NCBI RefSeq assembly: GCF_932276165.1
Contig: NC_064000.1
Coordinates: 8,928,001-8,992,000, forward strand
From: Plutella xylostella
Lineage: Eukaryota > Arthropoda > Insecta > Lepidoptera > Plutellidae
Reading direction: 5' to 3'
Length of the DNA: 64,000 nucleotides
The notes under the pieces are model-generated. The model did not search any database. It was not told the DNA's origin and saw only the letters and a list, made by a program, of their open reading frames with translations. This document shows, one piece after another, positions 11,811 through 22,337 of this stretch (its first letter is position 1; each line of letters opens with the position of its first letter). The position numbers were made by a program, and so were the translations under genes.

Positions 11811-12027
11811 GTACGGTGGCCTGCGCCTAAAAGTATACAGGCGGAGTTTTTAAAATAGCGATCCCCGATGATTAAGGTACCAGCTACATCTGTTATAAAT
11901 CCAGGGACGTGTTGTGTGTGATGTGTGTAGTAGTGGTGTTTATGTGGATGTGCTTAAGCAGCATTTGAGCTTGAGATCGCTATTTTAAAAACTCCGCCTG
12001 TATACTTTTAGGCGCAGGCCACCGTAC
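11811..12027. mobile_element. MITE with ~55-bp perfect TIRs, copy 1
   Basis: The ends begin GTACGGTGGCCTGCGCC, and the inverted repeats continue through AGGCGGAGTTTTTAAAATAG to the core. The matching site in copy A (near 1880) is empty. A second copy with inverted core lies at 24408-24624. Both are bounded by GTAC, either a target duplication or part of the repeat. Confidence 0.9.
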
Positions 12028-13191
12028 ATTTTATTTGGATTCTCCATTAGGTACATGATACTACCATTTTTTTACAATGTACCTACTATGATTGAAACAA
12101 GCCTTTCTGAAGAGCATCGTCGCTTGCCGGTGCGTTGGAGGGCGCCCCACGCTCCACTCCCAGGTTCGATTTCCGGCCGGACGCGTCCGCCTGACAGGGC
12201 GCTTAACGTTCATAAACGAATGAAAAGAAACTACTTTTGGATTTCCTTTTCAGGTTATGTTTGTGACTATGCAGCAGCAGTGACTATAAACATACACCGA
12301 TATATAATGTTTAGCTTAATTTACAGTACTTCAAAAAGTTCACTGTTGTTACAGTATTGTGCCTAAACAGTCTGTTTATTTTAAGATCATAATTATTGTT
12401 ATGTGTATTAATAAATAATTACATATGTTATTATTTTAACATCAACCCTTTCTACTCCATAAAATAGAACCGTAGAACAATACAACATGAGCACCAATAA
12501 AAACATCTGTGTGTCATCATCATCATCACGATACTTCACGTCCCCACTGCTGGGGCACGATTCTCTTCCAATGAAGGAAGTATTTTAGGCCCAGTCCACA
12601 ACGCTGGCTTAGTGCGGTTCTGTGTGTATTTGTTTAAAAATGTAAGTAAATGTAGCTATTTATTTTGAGCCCATAACTGGCATGCGATGACGCGGTAGTA
12701 AGGAGCGGAGCGGTTCATGTGCCCTTGTCCTGTTATTTACTATTTGCATACTGTGATTTGTATTTAGTCACGCAATGTTAACTTAAAATACATAGTACGA
12801 AGATTGCGGCCGGTGGTTTGAATTTAGATTTCGATGTTATTACTGGGTACGAATATTTAATTTTTTTTACTGACTCCAAAAAAAGGAGGAGGTTCTCAGT
12901 TCGGCTACATGTATGATTTTTCAGCGTGGAGGAACTGGAAGGAGCTGAGAAGAATTAAGTAACATAAGTTTAAATTTACTTTATTCATTCAATACAGGCA
13001 AGAATTACATACCTAATATATTATGTATACTCGTAGAAACGAACGCGATCGGTAGAAAGTTCAAAGACCAAAATAATATTATTATTAAGTTATCCGAATT
13101 CAATCATAATAATTTTAATTCTGTAAAATACAGTACCGCCAGTTAAGTAGCGAGCTTTTGACCCACTTTTAGCAAAGTTTGTTTAAAAACC

Positions 13192-13451
13192 TGTGGCGGA
13201 CTCCTAGCCACTAGTTCAGACGAAGATCAACAGATGGCGCTCGGAACGCAATACAGAGAAGATGTATGGGAACTACGCAAATTAATATGAAAATCCTACA
13301 TCGCGCATTCGAAGTTTCTCACCTACTCTGCAATATATAGAAATCCCCAACGCTAACCGTTGGGCAGCTGCCCGCCAGGCCACACCACCCGGCCTGGTCG
13401 GAGGATCCTCCCTTTGCATGGAGATGCTCCTACCACCTCCAGCATCTCCAT
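13192..13451. mobile_element. Solo-LTR-like insertion (260 bp) with AAACC target duplication
   Basis: It starts TGTGGCGGACTCC and ends near CATCTCCAT, flanked by AAACC at 13187-13191 and 13452-13456. Copy A has the uninterrupted site (AAAAACCGGTAC, near 3030-3042), which confirms the 5-bp duplication. No open frame of note is present. A solo LTR is the simplest reading; the family is not identified. Confidence 0.65.
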
Positions 13452-13723
13452 AAACCGGTACAGCAGGCTGAGTACAAACTACGATGGGTATAATCTGTAA
13501 CAATAGCCTGTTTTCATATTGTTCGTTCAAAATCGTTCACTTGTAAGTGTTCGGAAACTTTCTCATTGTTCTGACAAAGCTTCAAAGTATTTGAACTTCC
13601 TCGAAGAAACCGCTCGTTATAACATACAGGGTGCTTAGAACTCTTTCGTGGACAAGCTATATGAAAGAATGGGAGTTTTATTATTTTTGTAATTTAGTTT
13701 AATGTAATTTAGTGCATACATTT

Positions 13724-13845
13724 TGTTAGGATAAGTAGCTATATATATCTTTACCTACCTACCTGTGTTGCTATATGTATGTATGCGGTGTGACATTAGC
13801 AATAAATCAGTCAACCATTAGCCTCTGTGTTTCACTGACGTTACA
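13724..13845 (+). repeat. 5' LTR of the Gypsy element
   Basis: 122 bp, TG at the start and CA at the end, identical to 18214-18335. An AATAAA lies at 13801-13806 and could serve as the polyadenylation signal. Confidence 0.95.
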
Positions 13846-13846
13846 C

Positions 13847-13856
13847 TGGCGACGAG
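13847..13856 (+). promoter_or_regulatory. Primer-binding site, tRNA-Ser type
   Basis: TGGCGACGAG lies one base after the 5' LTR and is complementary to the 3' end (CTCGTCGCCA) known for eukaryotic serine tRNAs of the GCT class. The match weakens after about ten bases. Confidence 0.6.
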
Positions 13857-13908
13857 CGGAAGCGGACATCTTGTTTTCGGCGTGTGTGATATTTAATCGT
13901 TCGATAAA

Positions 13909-16900
13909 ATGCCAATCGGCAAAATAGAAGCCTTTGACCTAGGGTCGAAACAGTGGTTATCGTACGTGCGGCGGGTAAATCAGTTTATTTTGCTTAACGA
14001 AATAAAGGATGAGCTAAAAGTGCCAATGCTAATCACGGTCGTCGGCGAGGCCACGTATTCACTGATGTGTGACCTCTGCTCACCGGTGGATCCTGAGAAG
14101 AAGACGTTCGACGAGCTGGTAAGCTTAGTCTCCGAGCACTTGGAGCCGAAGCGGTCCGAAATAGCGGAGCGCCACGTCTTCAGACTGCGGCGCCAGCGCC
14201 CCGGCGAGCCACTGATGGACTACCTACAGAGTCTCAAGCACCTTGCTTCCACCTGCAACTTTAAAACTAACCTGGAAGAAAACTTAAGAGACCAATTTGT
14301 GTCAGGACTGGTGAGCGAGGCAATGAGATCTCGGATCTTCGCGGAAACAACAATCAAATATAAAGAGGCGGTGGAACTGGCTCTGGCGCTGGAGGCTGCA
14401 GAGAAACACGCGGAGGTGAGTGGCAGCGTGGCGGCTGCGACGACCTCAGGTGGCGGCGGCGGCGGCGGCGAGGCAGGCGAGGGCCTGCACCAGGCGAGCG
14501 CGAGGCGCGGCGGCGGCGGCGGCGGCAGCGGGGGCGTCTCCCGGCCGCGCTGGCCAGGCCGCGCGGCCCCCGGGGGCGGCGACGGCGGCGGCGGCGGGCC
14601 CAGGGCCCAGGCCGCAATGCAGTGCTGGCGATGTGGCAAGCCACATCGGCCGGATAGATGCAAATTTGTGCATTATAATTGTGATCAGTGTAATCAAAGG
14701 GGTCACCTAAAAGTGATGTGTAAACAAGTAAATAACAGTGATAATAGATGGGCCGGGCGGCACCATTTCGTGAATGAGGAGTCGGACGAGGACATGTTTA
14801 ACATCGCGGTCGTAGCGCAAGGTAATAAACCTTATTTTATAAAAGTACTGATAGACAATTGTGAGATAGAATGTGAGATTGATACGGGCAGTAGAATATC
14901 AGCAATTAGTGAAGACTTTTATAAACGGGTATTTTATCACCACCCACTAAAATCGGATAATTTATTGTTACGCTGCTATTCTGGTTCACCAATCGAGTCA
15001 CTCGGTTATATTAACGTAGACGTTACCTTGGGGGTTGAAAAGGCTAAGGGCTTATCACTATACGTGATAAAAAATGGTAACCGTCCCTTACTAGGCAGGG
15101 ATTGGATGCGGGCACTCAAAGTTAATCAGATAAACTTTAATGAAATAACCGAGACCTCATTAGTGAACCAGTTACGGGCGGAGTTTCCTGAGGTGTTTAC
15201 AGATAAGTTGGGTACATGTAAACAAACCATTCGATTACAGCTGAGTGACGCGGAGGGCGTGTATGTGCGCGCGCGGCCCGTGCCGCTGGCGCTGCGGGCG
15301 CGCGTGGAGGCCGAGCTGCAGCGGCTGCAGGCCGACGGCTCGGTGTACCGCGTCCACCACTCAGACTACGGCACCCCCATCGTACCGGTCGTCAAGGAGA
15401 ATGGCGAGGTACGAATATGCGGTGATTATAAGATCACAATTAACCCTAAATTAAAGAGGGACTTTTACCCTTTGCCTCGCATTGAGGAATTATTTGCTAA
15501 TTTGAGCGGGGGGGAAAAATTTTCAAAGATAGATTTGAAACATGCCTATGAACAGTGTCTTTTATCTGAAGACTCTCAGCCGTACACGGCTATCACGACG
15601 CACATGGGTACATTTGCCTACCGCCGTACCCCGTACGGGTTATCGTGCATTCCAGAAAAATTCCAAAAGTTAATGGAAGAGACACTACGAGAGGTGCCTG
15701 GTACTGTAGTATTTTTAGATGACATTTGCTGTACGGGTGCTAATGAAAAAGAGCATATAAGTAATCTCAGGGCTGTACTCGAACGGTTACGTAACATGGG
15801 ACTCACTATTAAACTAAGTAAATGTGAATTTATGAAAAATGAGGTCAAATACTTGGGCTTTATAATAGATAAGGATGGCTTGAGGCCTGATCCAACGAAA
15901 TTAGAGGCCATTTCCAGTGCGCCACGACCTGAAGATGTATCGCAATTAAAAAGTTTTTTAGGGATGTTAAATTATTATGGAAAATTCATTCCTAACCTGA
16001 GTAGCTTACTTCATCCATTACATAATTTGTTAAGAAAGGAAGCGAGCTGGAAATGGGACTCATTATGTGATAAGGCTTTTTTAGAGGCGAAACAGGCTTT
16101 GCTGAGTGAACGTGTACTAGCCCACTACGAGGAGGGGCGGGCCGTGGTGCTGTCGGTGGACAGCAGCGCGTACGGGCTGGGCGGCGTGCTGGCGCACCGC
16201 TACGAGGACGGCTCCGAGCGCCCCGTCAGCTGCGTGTCGCGCACGCTCAGCCCGGCCGAACGTAATTATAGTCAGCTCGACAAGGAAGCACTAGCTATAT
16301 TTTACGGAATTACCAAACACCATCAGTACCTATTTGGCCGTCGATTCATTTTACGAACGGACCATCAGCCGTTGAGTTACATTTTTGGGGCTAAAGGGGG
16401 TATTCCTCAGACGGCGGCTAGTCGCCTTCAGAGGTGGGCAGCTCGTTTAGCTGCGTATGATTTTACAGTCGAATTTGTTAGATCGGCGGACAATGGCCCG
16501 GCCGACGCATTATCGCGTTTACCGTTACCTCAGCAAGGTCGTGTAAAGGACGTTGTTAATTATATAAACTTGATTGAGGAGTCATTGCCTATAAGTTTCC
16601 ATGACATTGCTAAAGAGACAAAGAAAGATGTGTTGCTAAGTAAAATCTATGGTTATGTTTTATTTGGTTGGCCGTCGAACACCACTTGCGAGGAAGAAAA
16701 ACCATATTTTGCGCGTAAAAATGAACTAACAATTGACTTAGGTTGTCTAATTTATAAGTACAGAATAGTGATACCGGGCACTTTACATAAAAAGATTTTA
16801 GAAGAAATTCATGAGGGCCACTTGGGTATAAATAAAATGAAAAATTTATCACGAAATTATGTTTATTGGTCTACTTTAGATCGAGATATAGAAGATATTT

Positions 16901-17955
16901 GTAAAATGTGCAGCGCGTGCCGCGCGGTCCGCGACGCGCCCCCGCGCGCCCCGCTGCACCCCTGGGAGTTTCCACTCAACCCGTGGCAAAGAATTCATGC
17001 GGATTTCGGGGAATGCGGAGGTAAAAAGTACCTAATAATAGTGGATGCACACTCCAAATGGATTGAAGCCATTATGATGCGTAGTACAGATTCGCGATCG
17101 ACAATAGCCGCATTCAGATCAGTCTTTGCATCACAGGGTTTACCCTCGCAATTGGTGACCGATAATGGCCCGCCGTTCTTTAGTTTAGAGTTTAAGGAAT
17201 TTTGTGAAAAGAATTGCATTCAACATGTAACGTCAGCTCCTTATAGGCCGCAAGGTAACGGGGCGGCAGAAAATGCCGTAAAAACAATTAAAAAATGTTT
17301 AAAACGGGCTTTACATGAGGGGGAGGACGTTGCTACCGCTTTATCAAAATTTCTTTTGCAATACCGTAACTGTCCCCATGCAACGACGGGGGTGGCCCCG
17401 GCGGTCGCGTTGATGGGGCGGCGCCTGCGCTCGCGGCTGGACGCGCTGCGCCCCGACGTGGCGGCCGCGGTGCAGCGCGCGCAGCGGCGCCAGCAGCAGC
17501 ACGCGCCGGGCTCCCCGCGCCCCGCGCTGCTCCCGGGGGACACCGTGCTGGCCAGGGATTACTCCGCGCGGGGGGGGAAGTGGACGGAAGGGAAGCTAGT
17601 CGAACAAACCGGACCAGTTTCGTACAAAGTTGACGTAGGTCGAGAGGTACAATGGCGGAGACATTCGGATCAGCTGATTCCAGTAAATAGAAACCGATAT
17701 TCATTAACGCGGGCTAATGCTAATGTAGTTGCCAATGACTCGGTAGAAGTTGATAAGGATGCTGACGTTACATTTGAGGATGCGTCAGAGGGTGAAGGGG
17801 ACACGGCGGCGGCTGACCATAATAGCCCGGTCTGTGGCAGTAACAGTAAACAAGTGACGTCACCGCCGCCGCATCAGCTGTTACCCTCCGACATGTCGGC
17901 CCGAGCGTTGCGCGCTCTCAATAGGGCTCAACGAGTTAATAAGAATAATAACTAA
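13909..17955 (+). CDS. gag-pol: Gag-Pol polyprotein of the Gypsy element
   Basis: A single frame of 1348 codons with no internal stop or frameshift. In order: a Gag capsid-like region (1-175); a Gly/Ala-rich GC-rich linker (about 177-235); two zinc knuckles, C239-X2-C-X3-H-X4-C251 and the canonical C258-X2-C-X4-H-X4-C271; an aspartic protease with DTGS at 325; a reverse transcriptase with the FLDD active-site box at 602-605; an RNase H with its first Asp at 751; and an integrase with the HHCC finger (H968, H971, C1001, C1004) and catalytic D1032, D1085 and E1121 (35 residues between the last two). The C-terminal GPVSYKV matches the GPY/F module. No envelope gene follows. Blocks of very high GC content (14440-14620, 15250-15360, 16130-16250, 17390-17570) stand out from the AT-rich remainder. 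The ATG lies 63 bases after the LTR. Confidence 0.95.
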   Translation: MPIGKIEAFDLGSKQWLSYVRRVNQFILLNEIKDELKVPMLITVVGEATYSLMCDLCSPVDPEKKTFDELVSLVSEHLEPKRSEIAERHVFRLRRQRPGEPLMDYLQSLKHLASTCNFKTNLEENLRDQFVSGLVSEAMRSRIFAETTIKYKEAVELALALEAAEKHAEVSGSVAAATTSGGGGGGGEAGEGLHQASARRGGGGGGSGGVSRPRWPGRAAPGGGDGGGGGPRAQAAMQCWRCGKPHRPDRCKFVHYNCDQCNQRGHLKVMCKQVNNSDNRWAGRHHFVNEESDEDMFNIAVVAQGNKPYFIKVLIDNCEIECEIDTGSRISAISEDFYKRVFYHHPLKSDNLLLRCYSGSPIESLGYINVDVTLGVEKAKGLSLYVIKNGNRPLLGRDWMRALKVNQINFNEITETSLVNQLRAEFPEVFTDKLGTCKQTIRLQLSDAEGVYVRARPVPLALRARVEAELQRLQADGSVYRVHHSDYGTPIVPVVKENGEVRICGDYKITINPKLKRDFYPLPRIEELFANLSGGEKFSKIDLKHAYEQCLLSEDSQPYTAITTHMGTFAYRRTPYGLSCIPEKFQKLMEETLREVPGTVVFLDDICCTGANEKEHISNLRAVLERLRNMGLTIKLSKCEFMKNEVKYLGFIIDKDGLRPDPTKLEAISSAPRPEDVSQLKSFLGMLNYYGKFIPNLSSLLHPLHNLLRKEASWKWDSLCDKAFLEAKQALLSERVLAHYEEGRAVVLSVDSSAYGLGGVLAHRYEDGSERPVSCVSRTLSPAERNYSQLDKEALAIFYGITKHHQYLFGRRFILRTDHQPLSYIFGAKGGIPQTAASRLQRWAARLAAYDFTVEFVRSADNGPADALSRLPLPQQGRVKDVVNYINLIEESLPISFHDIAKETKKDVLLSKIYGYVLFGWPSNTTCEEEKPYFARKNELTIDLGCLIYKYRIVIPGTLHKKILEEIHEGHLGINKMKNLSRNYVYWSTLDRDIEDICKMCSACRAVRDAPPRAPLHPWEFPLNPWQRIHADFGECGGKKYLIIVDAHSKWIEAIMMRSTDSRSTIAAFRSVFASQGLPSQLVTDNGPPFFSLEFKEFCEKNCIQHVTSAPYRPQGNGAAENAVKTIKKCLKRALHEGEDVATALSKFLLQYRNCPHATTGVAPAVALMGRRLRSRLDALRPDVAAAVQRAQRRQQQHAPGSPRPALLPGDTVLARDYSARGGKWTEGKLVEQTGPVSYKVDVGREVQWRRHSDQLIPVNRNRYSLTRANANVVANDSVEVDKDADVTFEDASEGEGDTAAADHNSPVCGSNSKQVTSPPPHQLLPSDMSARALRALNRAQRVNKNNN

Positions 17956-18201
17956 GTACCTACCAACTTAAAACAGAAATAACTTCATTTGTTTACGTTG
18001 TTATGATGTAGTGTGTTAAATTGTTAATGCGTGTCTGCCGAGTAAGTAATTACTATAGGATGTTAATATAAGTATTCTAACTGTGAACTTCTTAGGGTGT
18101 AAATTCTTTAGTAGGTACATAATTCTTTAGTAGGTATGTACATTATTCTTTGAATACTATGTAGTATTATCTAGTTGTGTTTTGTAGTAAGCATGTCATT
18201 T

Positions 18202-18213
18202 GAGAGGGGAAGA
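18202..18213 (+). promoter_or_regulatory. Polypurine tract
   Basis: GAGAGGGGAAGA directly abuts the 3' LTR and would prime plus-strand synthesis. Confidence 0.85.
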
Positions 18214-18335
18214 TGTTAGGATAAGTAGCTATATATATCTTTACCTACCTACCTGTGTTGCTATATGTATGTATGCGGTGTGACATTAGCAATAAATCAG
18301 TCAACCATTAGCCTCTGTGTTTCACTGACGTTACA
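18214..18335 (+). repeat. 3' LTR of the Gypsy element
   Basis: Identical to the 5' LTR. It is followed by the CATTT target duplication. Confidence 0.95.
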
Positions 18336-19198
18336 CATTTGATATAGGTATGCACTCATCACGAATTCTCAAAGATCTATATGAAATAAATTTTAAATCA
18401 AAACATGCTAAGAGTGGAATTTCATTAAAGTACTTAGTGACTGAATGCGATTTAGAAATAAAAATGTGCTTTAAAATATGCAAATTTATGACTACATACA
18501 AGCAAATTTTAATAAATAAGTGACGATCGTGATTAGCCTAACTAACCGGCGAGTTTGGCAATTTACATTTTGCGCACCAAAAATAGTGGCTCGTTAGTTC
18601 GCACGACGCGTGGCGAGCTGACAACTCTGAGTCCGGTCACTATTCAGAGAGATGAGGGTTATTTTATTATAAATTAAGCCCTTACTAGTTTTTTCTGCTT
18701 AAAGTTTTTGTTTAGTTATGATTTATGCAAAATGTTGACGTTATTCATTTGTGTGTTTCAGAAATAGGGCAGAATTTGGTATTATTTTACTATCGTAGCA
18801 ATGATTCAAAATTGTTTGGCGGCGCGTCAGATAAGCTAGATTTCATTTGGCAAAGATACCCATTTTCACATTTCAATAAATAGTAAGCAAAGAAATCACA
18901 AATATTACTCGTAACAACGTGCAATACAAAAGCATGTTGCATTACCATTTAAAATATATCTTAATATGATTACCCGAAGCCTGTGTTTGTGGAAATGGCA
19001 CTTTGCACGCGGCGCTACCTCAATAAACCGGAATATGTCGTGCCTAGCATTTGAGAGCCTTTGTGAAATGGTAGTAGAGTAGTATTATGACTATCGACAA
19101 ATACCTAGTTGTAAATTTTGCGTCGAATGAACAACATTTGATTTGATTTGTTATAAGCCGCTTAAGTTAAGCGTCGACCTTTCGGTATCATTCGTATT

Positions 19199-19384
19199 GC
19201 ACCATACGGATTATCATAAATATATGGAGAAACGGCGTCGGCAACGCCGGCCCGCAATTGAGTGAATTTCTATAGGTACGAATAATAGTGAATGCAATGC
19301 GTCCGTTGCGTACGATTCACACAAGGCATTGCCGACGCCGCGCCGTTACTCCATACATTTATGACAATCCCTTTGCATTGGTGC
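19199..19384. mobile_element. Palindromic MITE, copy B partner of 4372-4551
   Basis: Same position and structure as in copy A, with a few small indels. It therefore predates the duplication. Confidence 0.8.
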
Positions 19385-19407
19385 ATGCGTACAATACCGA
19401 CAGATGG

Positions 19408-19525
19408 AATCTTATTTATTTATTTTTATTTATACTTATTGCACAATTTACAATAGTAATAATGTACAATCAGGTGGACTTAATGCTAAAAGCATTTTCT
19501 GCCACTCGTACAAAAATAAAAAGTA
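19408..19525 (-). repeat. LINE 3' tail
   Basis: An A/T-rich tail (TTTATTTATTTTTATTTATAC) is followed by TTGCACAATTTACAA and GGTGGACTTAATGCTAAAAG. It is absent from copy A at the matching site. Similar tails occur at 33178-33255 (opposite strand), 40285-40410, 41830-41900 and 46905-46990. Confidence 0.6.
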
Positions 19526-19841
19526 TCTGACCTTTCAAAGCCAAGCGAAGCTAGCGGAAACCCCTAGTTAGGAACCTACTTATATTATTCAACATTGTTA
19601 ATTCAGCATGGTCTAACAAAACGTTTCCCTTCCTATTCCAACACACACATCAGACAGCGGGCGGCCACCGCAGTAGAAGCACCGTCGCGGGCACAACGAC
19701 GCCTACTAACGCCCCGCCACATGCATTACCAACCGCCGGCTTTGTGAATCTCAGCCGGTGCGGTTTGGAATAGAGGATTGGTGTTTATGCGTAGTTTGCG
19801 TAGTAATATTTCAATGTTTATATGACGATTTATAATGTGGT

Positions 19842-20010
19842 ACTAGCTGTTCCCGCGAGCTTCGCTTCACCTTAAAAAGTTTTCCCATGGGGATTCCGGG
19901 ATAAAAAGTAGCCTATGTTCTTTCTCAGGGTGTAGACAATATGTATAAGTACCAAATTTCATCCAAATCCGTTCAGTAGTTTCGGCGTGAAAGAGTAACT
20001 TCCAAACTTC
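19842..20010 (+). repeat. Non-LTR retrotransposon 3' fragment
   Basis: It runs from TACTAGCTGTTCCCGCGAG through ATCCGTTCAGTAGTTTC to GTGAAAGAGTAAC. It is related to, but distinct from, 4648-4992. Confidence 0.6.
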
Positions 20011-20181
20011 GCAAAGCAAACTTTTCAGATGGTATGGTATAGTTTGTGGTAAGAATAGTTTTTGACTTTTGTAACATCGCGAAGTCAACGCGAAGTAGTT
20101 ATTTGACACAAATTCGAAATAATCGTTGTCAAAACATGTTCGCGAGGGGATCCTGGCTTGTAGCACGAACCGATAATGCGC

Positions 20182-20332
20182 TAAGTGCCAATTTCTCCAT
20201 TTTCGATTAGAGCATAACCAGGGGTTAACTTTTGACACATCTGGATATACACATCTCTATATGGAGATGACGTATAATTGATCAACCTTTCCCTGGTTAC
20301 GATTTAACCGACTATTGTGAAATTGGACCTAA
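20182..20332. mobile_element. Palindromic MITE, copy B partner of 5392-5545
   Basis: Same inverted arms at the same duplication position. Small internal deletions separate the two copies. Confidence 0.75.
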
Positions 20333-20676
20333 GTTGACTTTATTTAATTTTATAAGCTGGTTGAGAATGTCTAATTGAGATGGTAGCACATACATTAAAA
20401 ACTGCTTTAATACGTAATGAAATAATACCATAACACAGTTACGTTTTTCAGCCCTAGGGTATGTTACATGCAGCAGCTAACTTAATAAAGATAACCTTGT
20501 TTCATAAAACAATAGCAGAAAACCATATGCCCTTTTCACGAAAATAACACCAAAACAGACATTAAATACAATAAAAAATACTCTTTGGTAAGTATTATTA
20601 AGAAACAATTAATTGTACCTCACTTTTAGGAAATTTATTGCAGCAAGCAACACATTATGTACAAGCGATTAACTTA

Positions 20677-21082
20677 GGGTCAATTCAGACGTACTACAAC
20701 CACACCACAGCCTCAACCACACCACAACCACGCCGTGTGGTCGGGCGTATATTTTGTATTGACAATGAATAATCCAATTCACACGTGCCACATTTTGCCG
20801 TTGTTATCGACCACCTGTGTAATACGACCACATCGCAACCACATCGCGTCGGCAACGCCGCCACGCGGCGGCGGCACCGCGGCCACCTCATCTCCCTATT
20901 AACTGCATACGACCACGTGGTTACCACATCGCAATGACAGCGACAACACAACCACATCGACATTTTGTCGCTACCACAACGCAACTGCAAAAAGCCGCTG
21001 TCACACTATTCACACGTAACCACAGCTTGACCACATTATGTCGCTGCGACCTGGTGTGGTTGTAGTACGTGTGAATTGACGC
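20677..21082. mobile_element. ~406-bp MITE with TTA target duplication, copy 1
   Basis: Inverted ends GTCAATTCAGACGTACTAC and GTAGTACGTGTGAATTGAC lie between TTA at 20674-20676 and 21083-21085. Copy A shows the empty site with a single TTA (near 5901). A TWA target of three bases fits the PIF/Harbinger superfamily. A second copy is at 27884-28261. Confidence 0.9.
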
Positions 21083-21200
21083 TTAATGTCCATTGCTGGA
21101 CATAGAACGCTACGTAAGTCACACAGCTCTATAGCTCAACATTAGACGCTCTAAATAAGGCACACAGCTCTGTCCTCGGCCTTCCTCGTCGACTGTTATT

Positions 21201-21489
21201 CTATTCTATTCTCTGTGGGGGTATAAGTACCTGCACCTGTCTCTCTCGAGTGGAACCTTTGTGGATATCCCCAAGGTGTAAACTGCCTTCCTAAGCTTGG
21301 ACCATTTCCCATCACGCTGTGCTAAATCTAGATATATGCAGGTTTCCTCACGATGTTTTCCTTCACCGTAAGAGCGATGGTATGCATTGTACTTAAATTC
21401 AAAGAACTCATTGGTACATGTCAGCGCCGGGATTCGAACCCGCATCTCTGGCGTGAGAAGCGGGTGCTTACCCGACTGAGCTACCACCG
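21201..21489 (-). mobile_element. tRNA-derived SINE, family 3, full length
   Basis: It is bracketed by a 16-bp target duplication, CTCGTCGACTGTTATT, at 21185-21200 and 21490-21505. On the minus strand the head has an A box (TAGCTCAGTCGGG) and a B box (GGGTTCGAATCCC). The shared central motif follows, and the tail is an AGAAT repeat. The same insertion exists in copy A at 6027-6300 with a changed head. Confidence 0.92.
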
Positions 21490-21629
21490 CTCGTCGACTG
21501 TTATTGCTTACGAGTGGTCGTGAGCGAGATGGAGGGCGTCCCACGTAAATATCGCAACGCACATAAACCTTACTGCTTTACGATTCTGCGGTTGTAGGCT
21601 GCGAAACGTAATTAACTGTAATTTCATGA

Positions 21630-21762
21630 GGGTTACTCTATACTGACGAAAAACTAACCAGCGAGAGCTGTCGTGCAATTGACACGTTTAATACAACGAG
21701 ATAAAGTTGTGGTTTGCGATTGGCGCTCTGACACTTTGTTTTTTGTTATATAGAGTGACCCC
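21630..21762. mobile_element. MITE, GGGGTCACTCT family, copy 4
   Basis: The ends read GGGTTACTCTATACTGACG and ATATAGAGTGACCC. It lies just outside the end of duplication copy B, whereas the three other members lie in the spacer after copy A. Confidence 0.78.
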
Positions 21763-22337
21763 TCTAGTACCTGAGCTTTAATGACAAGACCTCCCTTTGT
21801 ACATTTTAAAGTAAAGGATGAAGGAAATTGGTTTTAGGATTTATATTGGTTACAATTTATCGTGTAATTTGGGGCCTAACTGCAAGTCGGGTAAAGTAAG
21901 TAATTATCTAAAAAAATATTGGTTTAAAAAATTATAATAGGTAACTTCACTATTAGACTATTAATTTTGCATTTAGGCTGTGCCCTGCATTTAATACATA
22001 TTAGAATGCATAAGTTAAATTAAATTATGCATGTAGTACCTTCTTATGACCCAATTGGTCACTAAGATCCATTTCCGTATTTATTTCTAATGAGAAATAC
22101 AAAAAAATGATATAGACGAATAATTGATACATAAATGATGTATACTCTAATTTTTAATTCCGCGGAATTCTGACATTTCATTAGTGATACCACTAAAAAA
22201 GCTCTTTACCGAAAAAAAGAAAAAATTTGATCCATTTTAGGGCAATATTTTTTTTAATGTTTTCATACAAAAAGATAAATCTAAATATTTACTTGCTCAA
22301 GTGAAGTAGATAATACAAAAATAACAAATATTTCTAT
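21763..22337. other. No gene seen
   Basis: Very AT-rich, with no convincing exon, RNA gene or inverted repeat. Confidence 0.4.

Larger units (their letters stand above)
13724..18335 (+). mobile_element. Complete Ty3/Gypsy LTR retrotransposon, Mag-like
   Basis: The element is 4612 bp, with two 122-bp LTRs that are identical base for base, and is flanked by CATTT at 13719-13723 and 18336-18340. It has a primer-binding site, one uninterrupted gag-pol frame, and a purine tract before the 3' LTR. It interrupts duplication copy B and is absent from copy A. Identical LTRs and an intact frame indicate a very recent insertion that may still be mobile. Very short LTRs, a tRNA-Ser-type primer site and a single long frame fit the Mag lineage, but that placement is inference. 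Confidence 0.95.
11270..21505. repeat. Segmental duplication, copy B (expanded by later insertions)
   Basis: Direct-orientation partner of 1417-6300. It is about twice as long because it gained a MITE at 11811-12027, a solo-LTR-like insert at 13192-13451, the Gypsy element at 13724-18335, a LINE tail at 19408-19525 and a MITE at 20677-21082. Each is absent from the matching place in copy A. The right edge falls at the SINE ending at 21489. The left edge near 11270 is the first base that can be matched, because copy A starts with a transposon there. Confidence 0.9.

Noticed and set aside
14220..14710. Several open frames on both strands inside the Gypsy element
   Set aside because: They are shadows caused by the GC-rich Gag linker; only the 1348-codon frame has domains.
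20694..20990. 98-codon frame on the minus strand and its relative at 27942-28253
   Set aside because: Both lie entirely inside the TWA-flanked MITE family.
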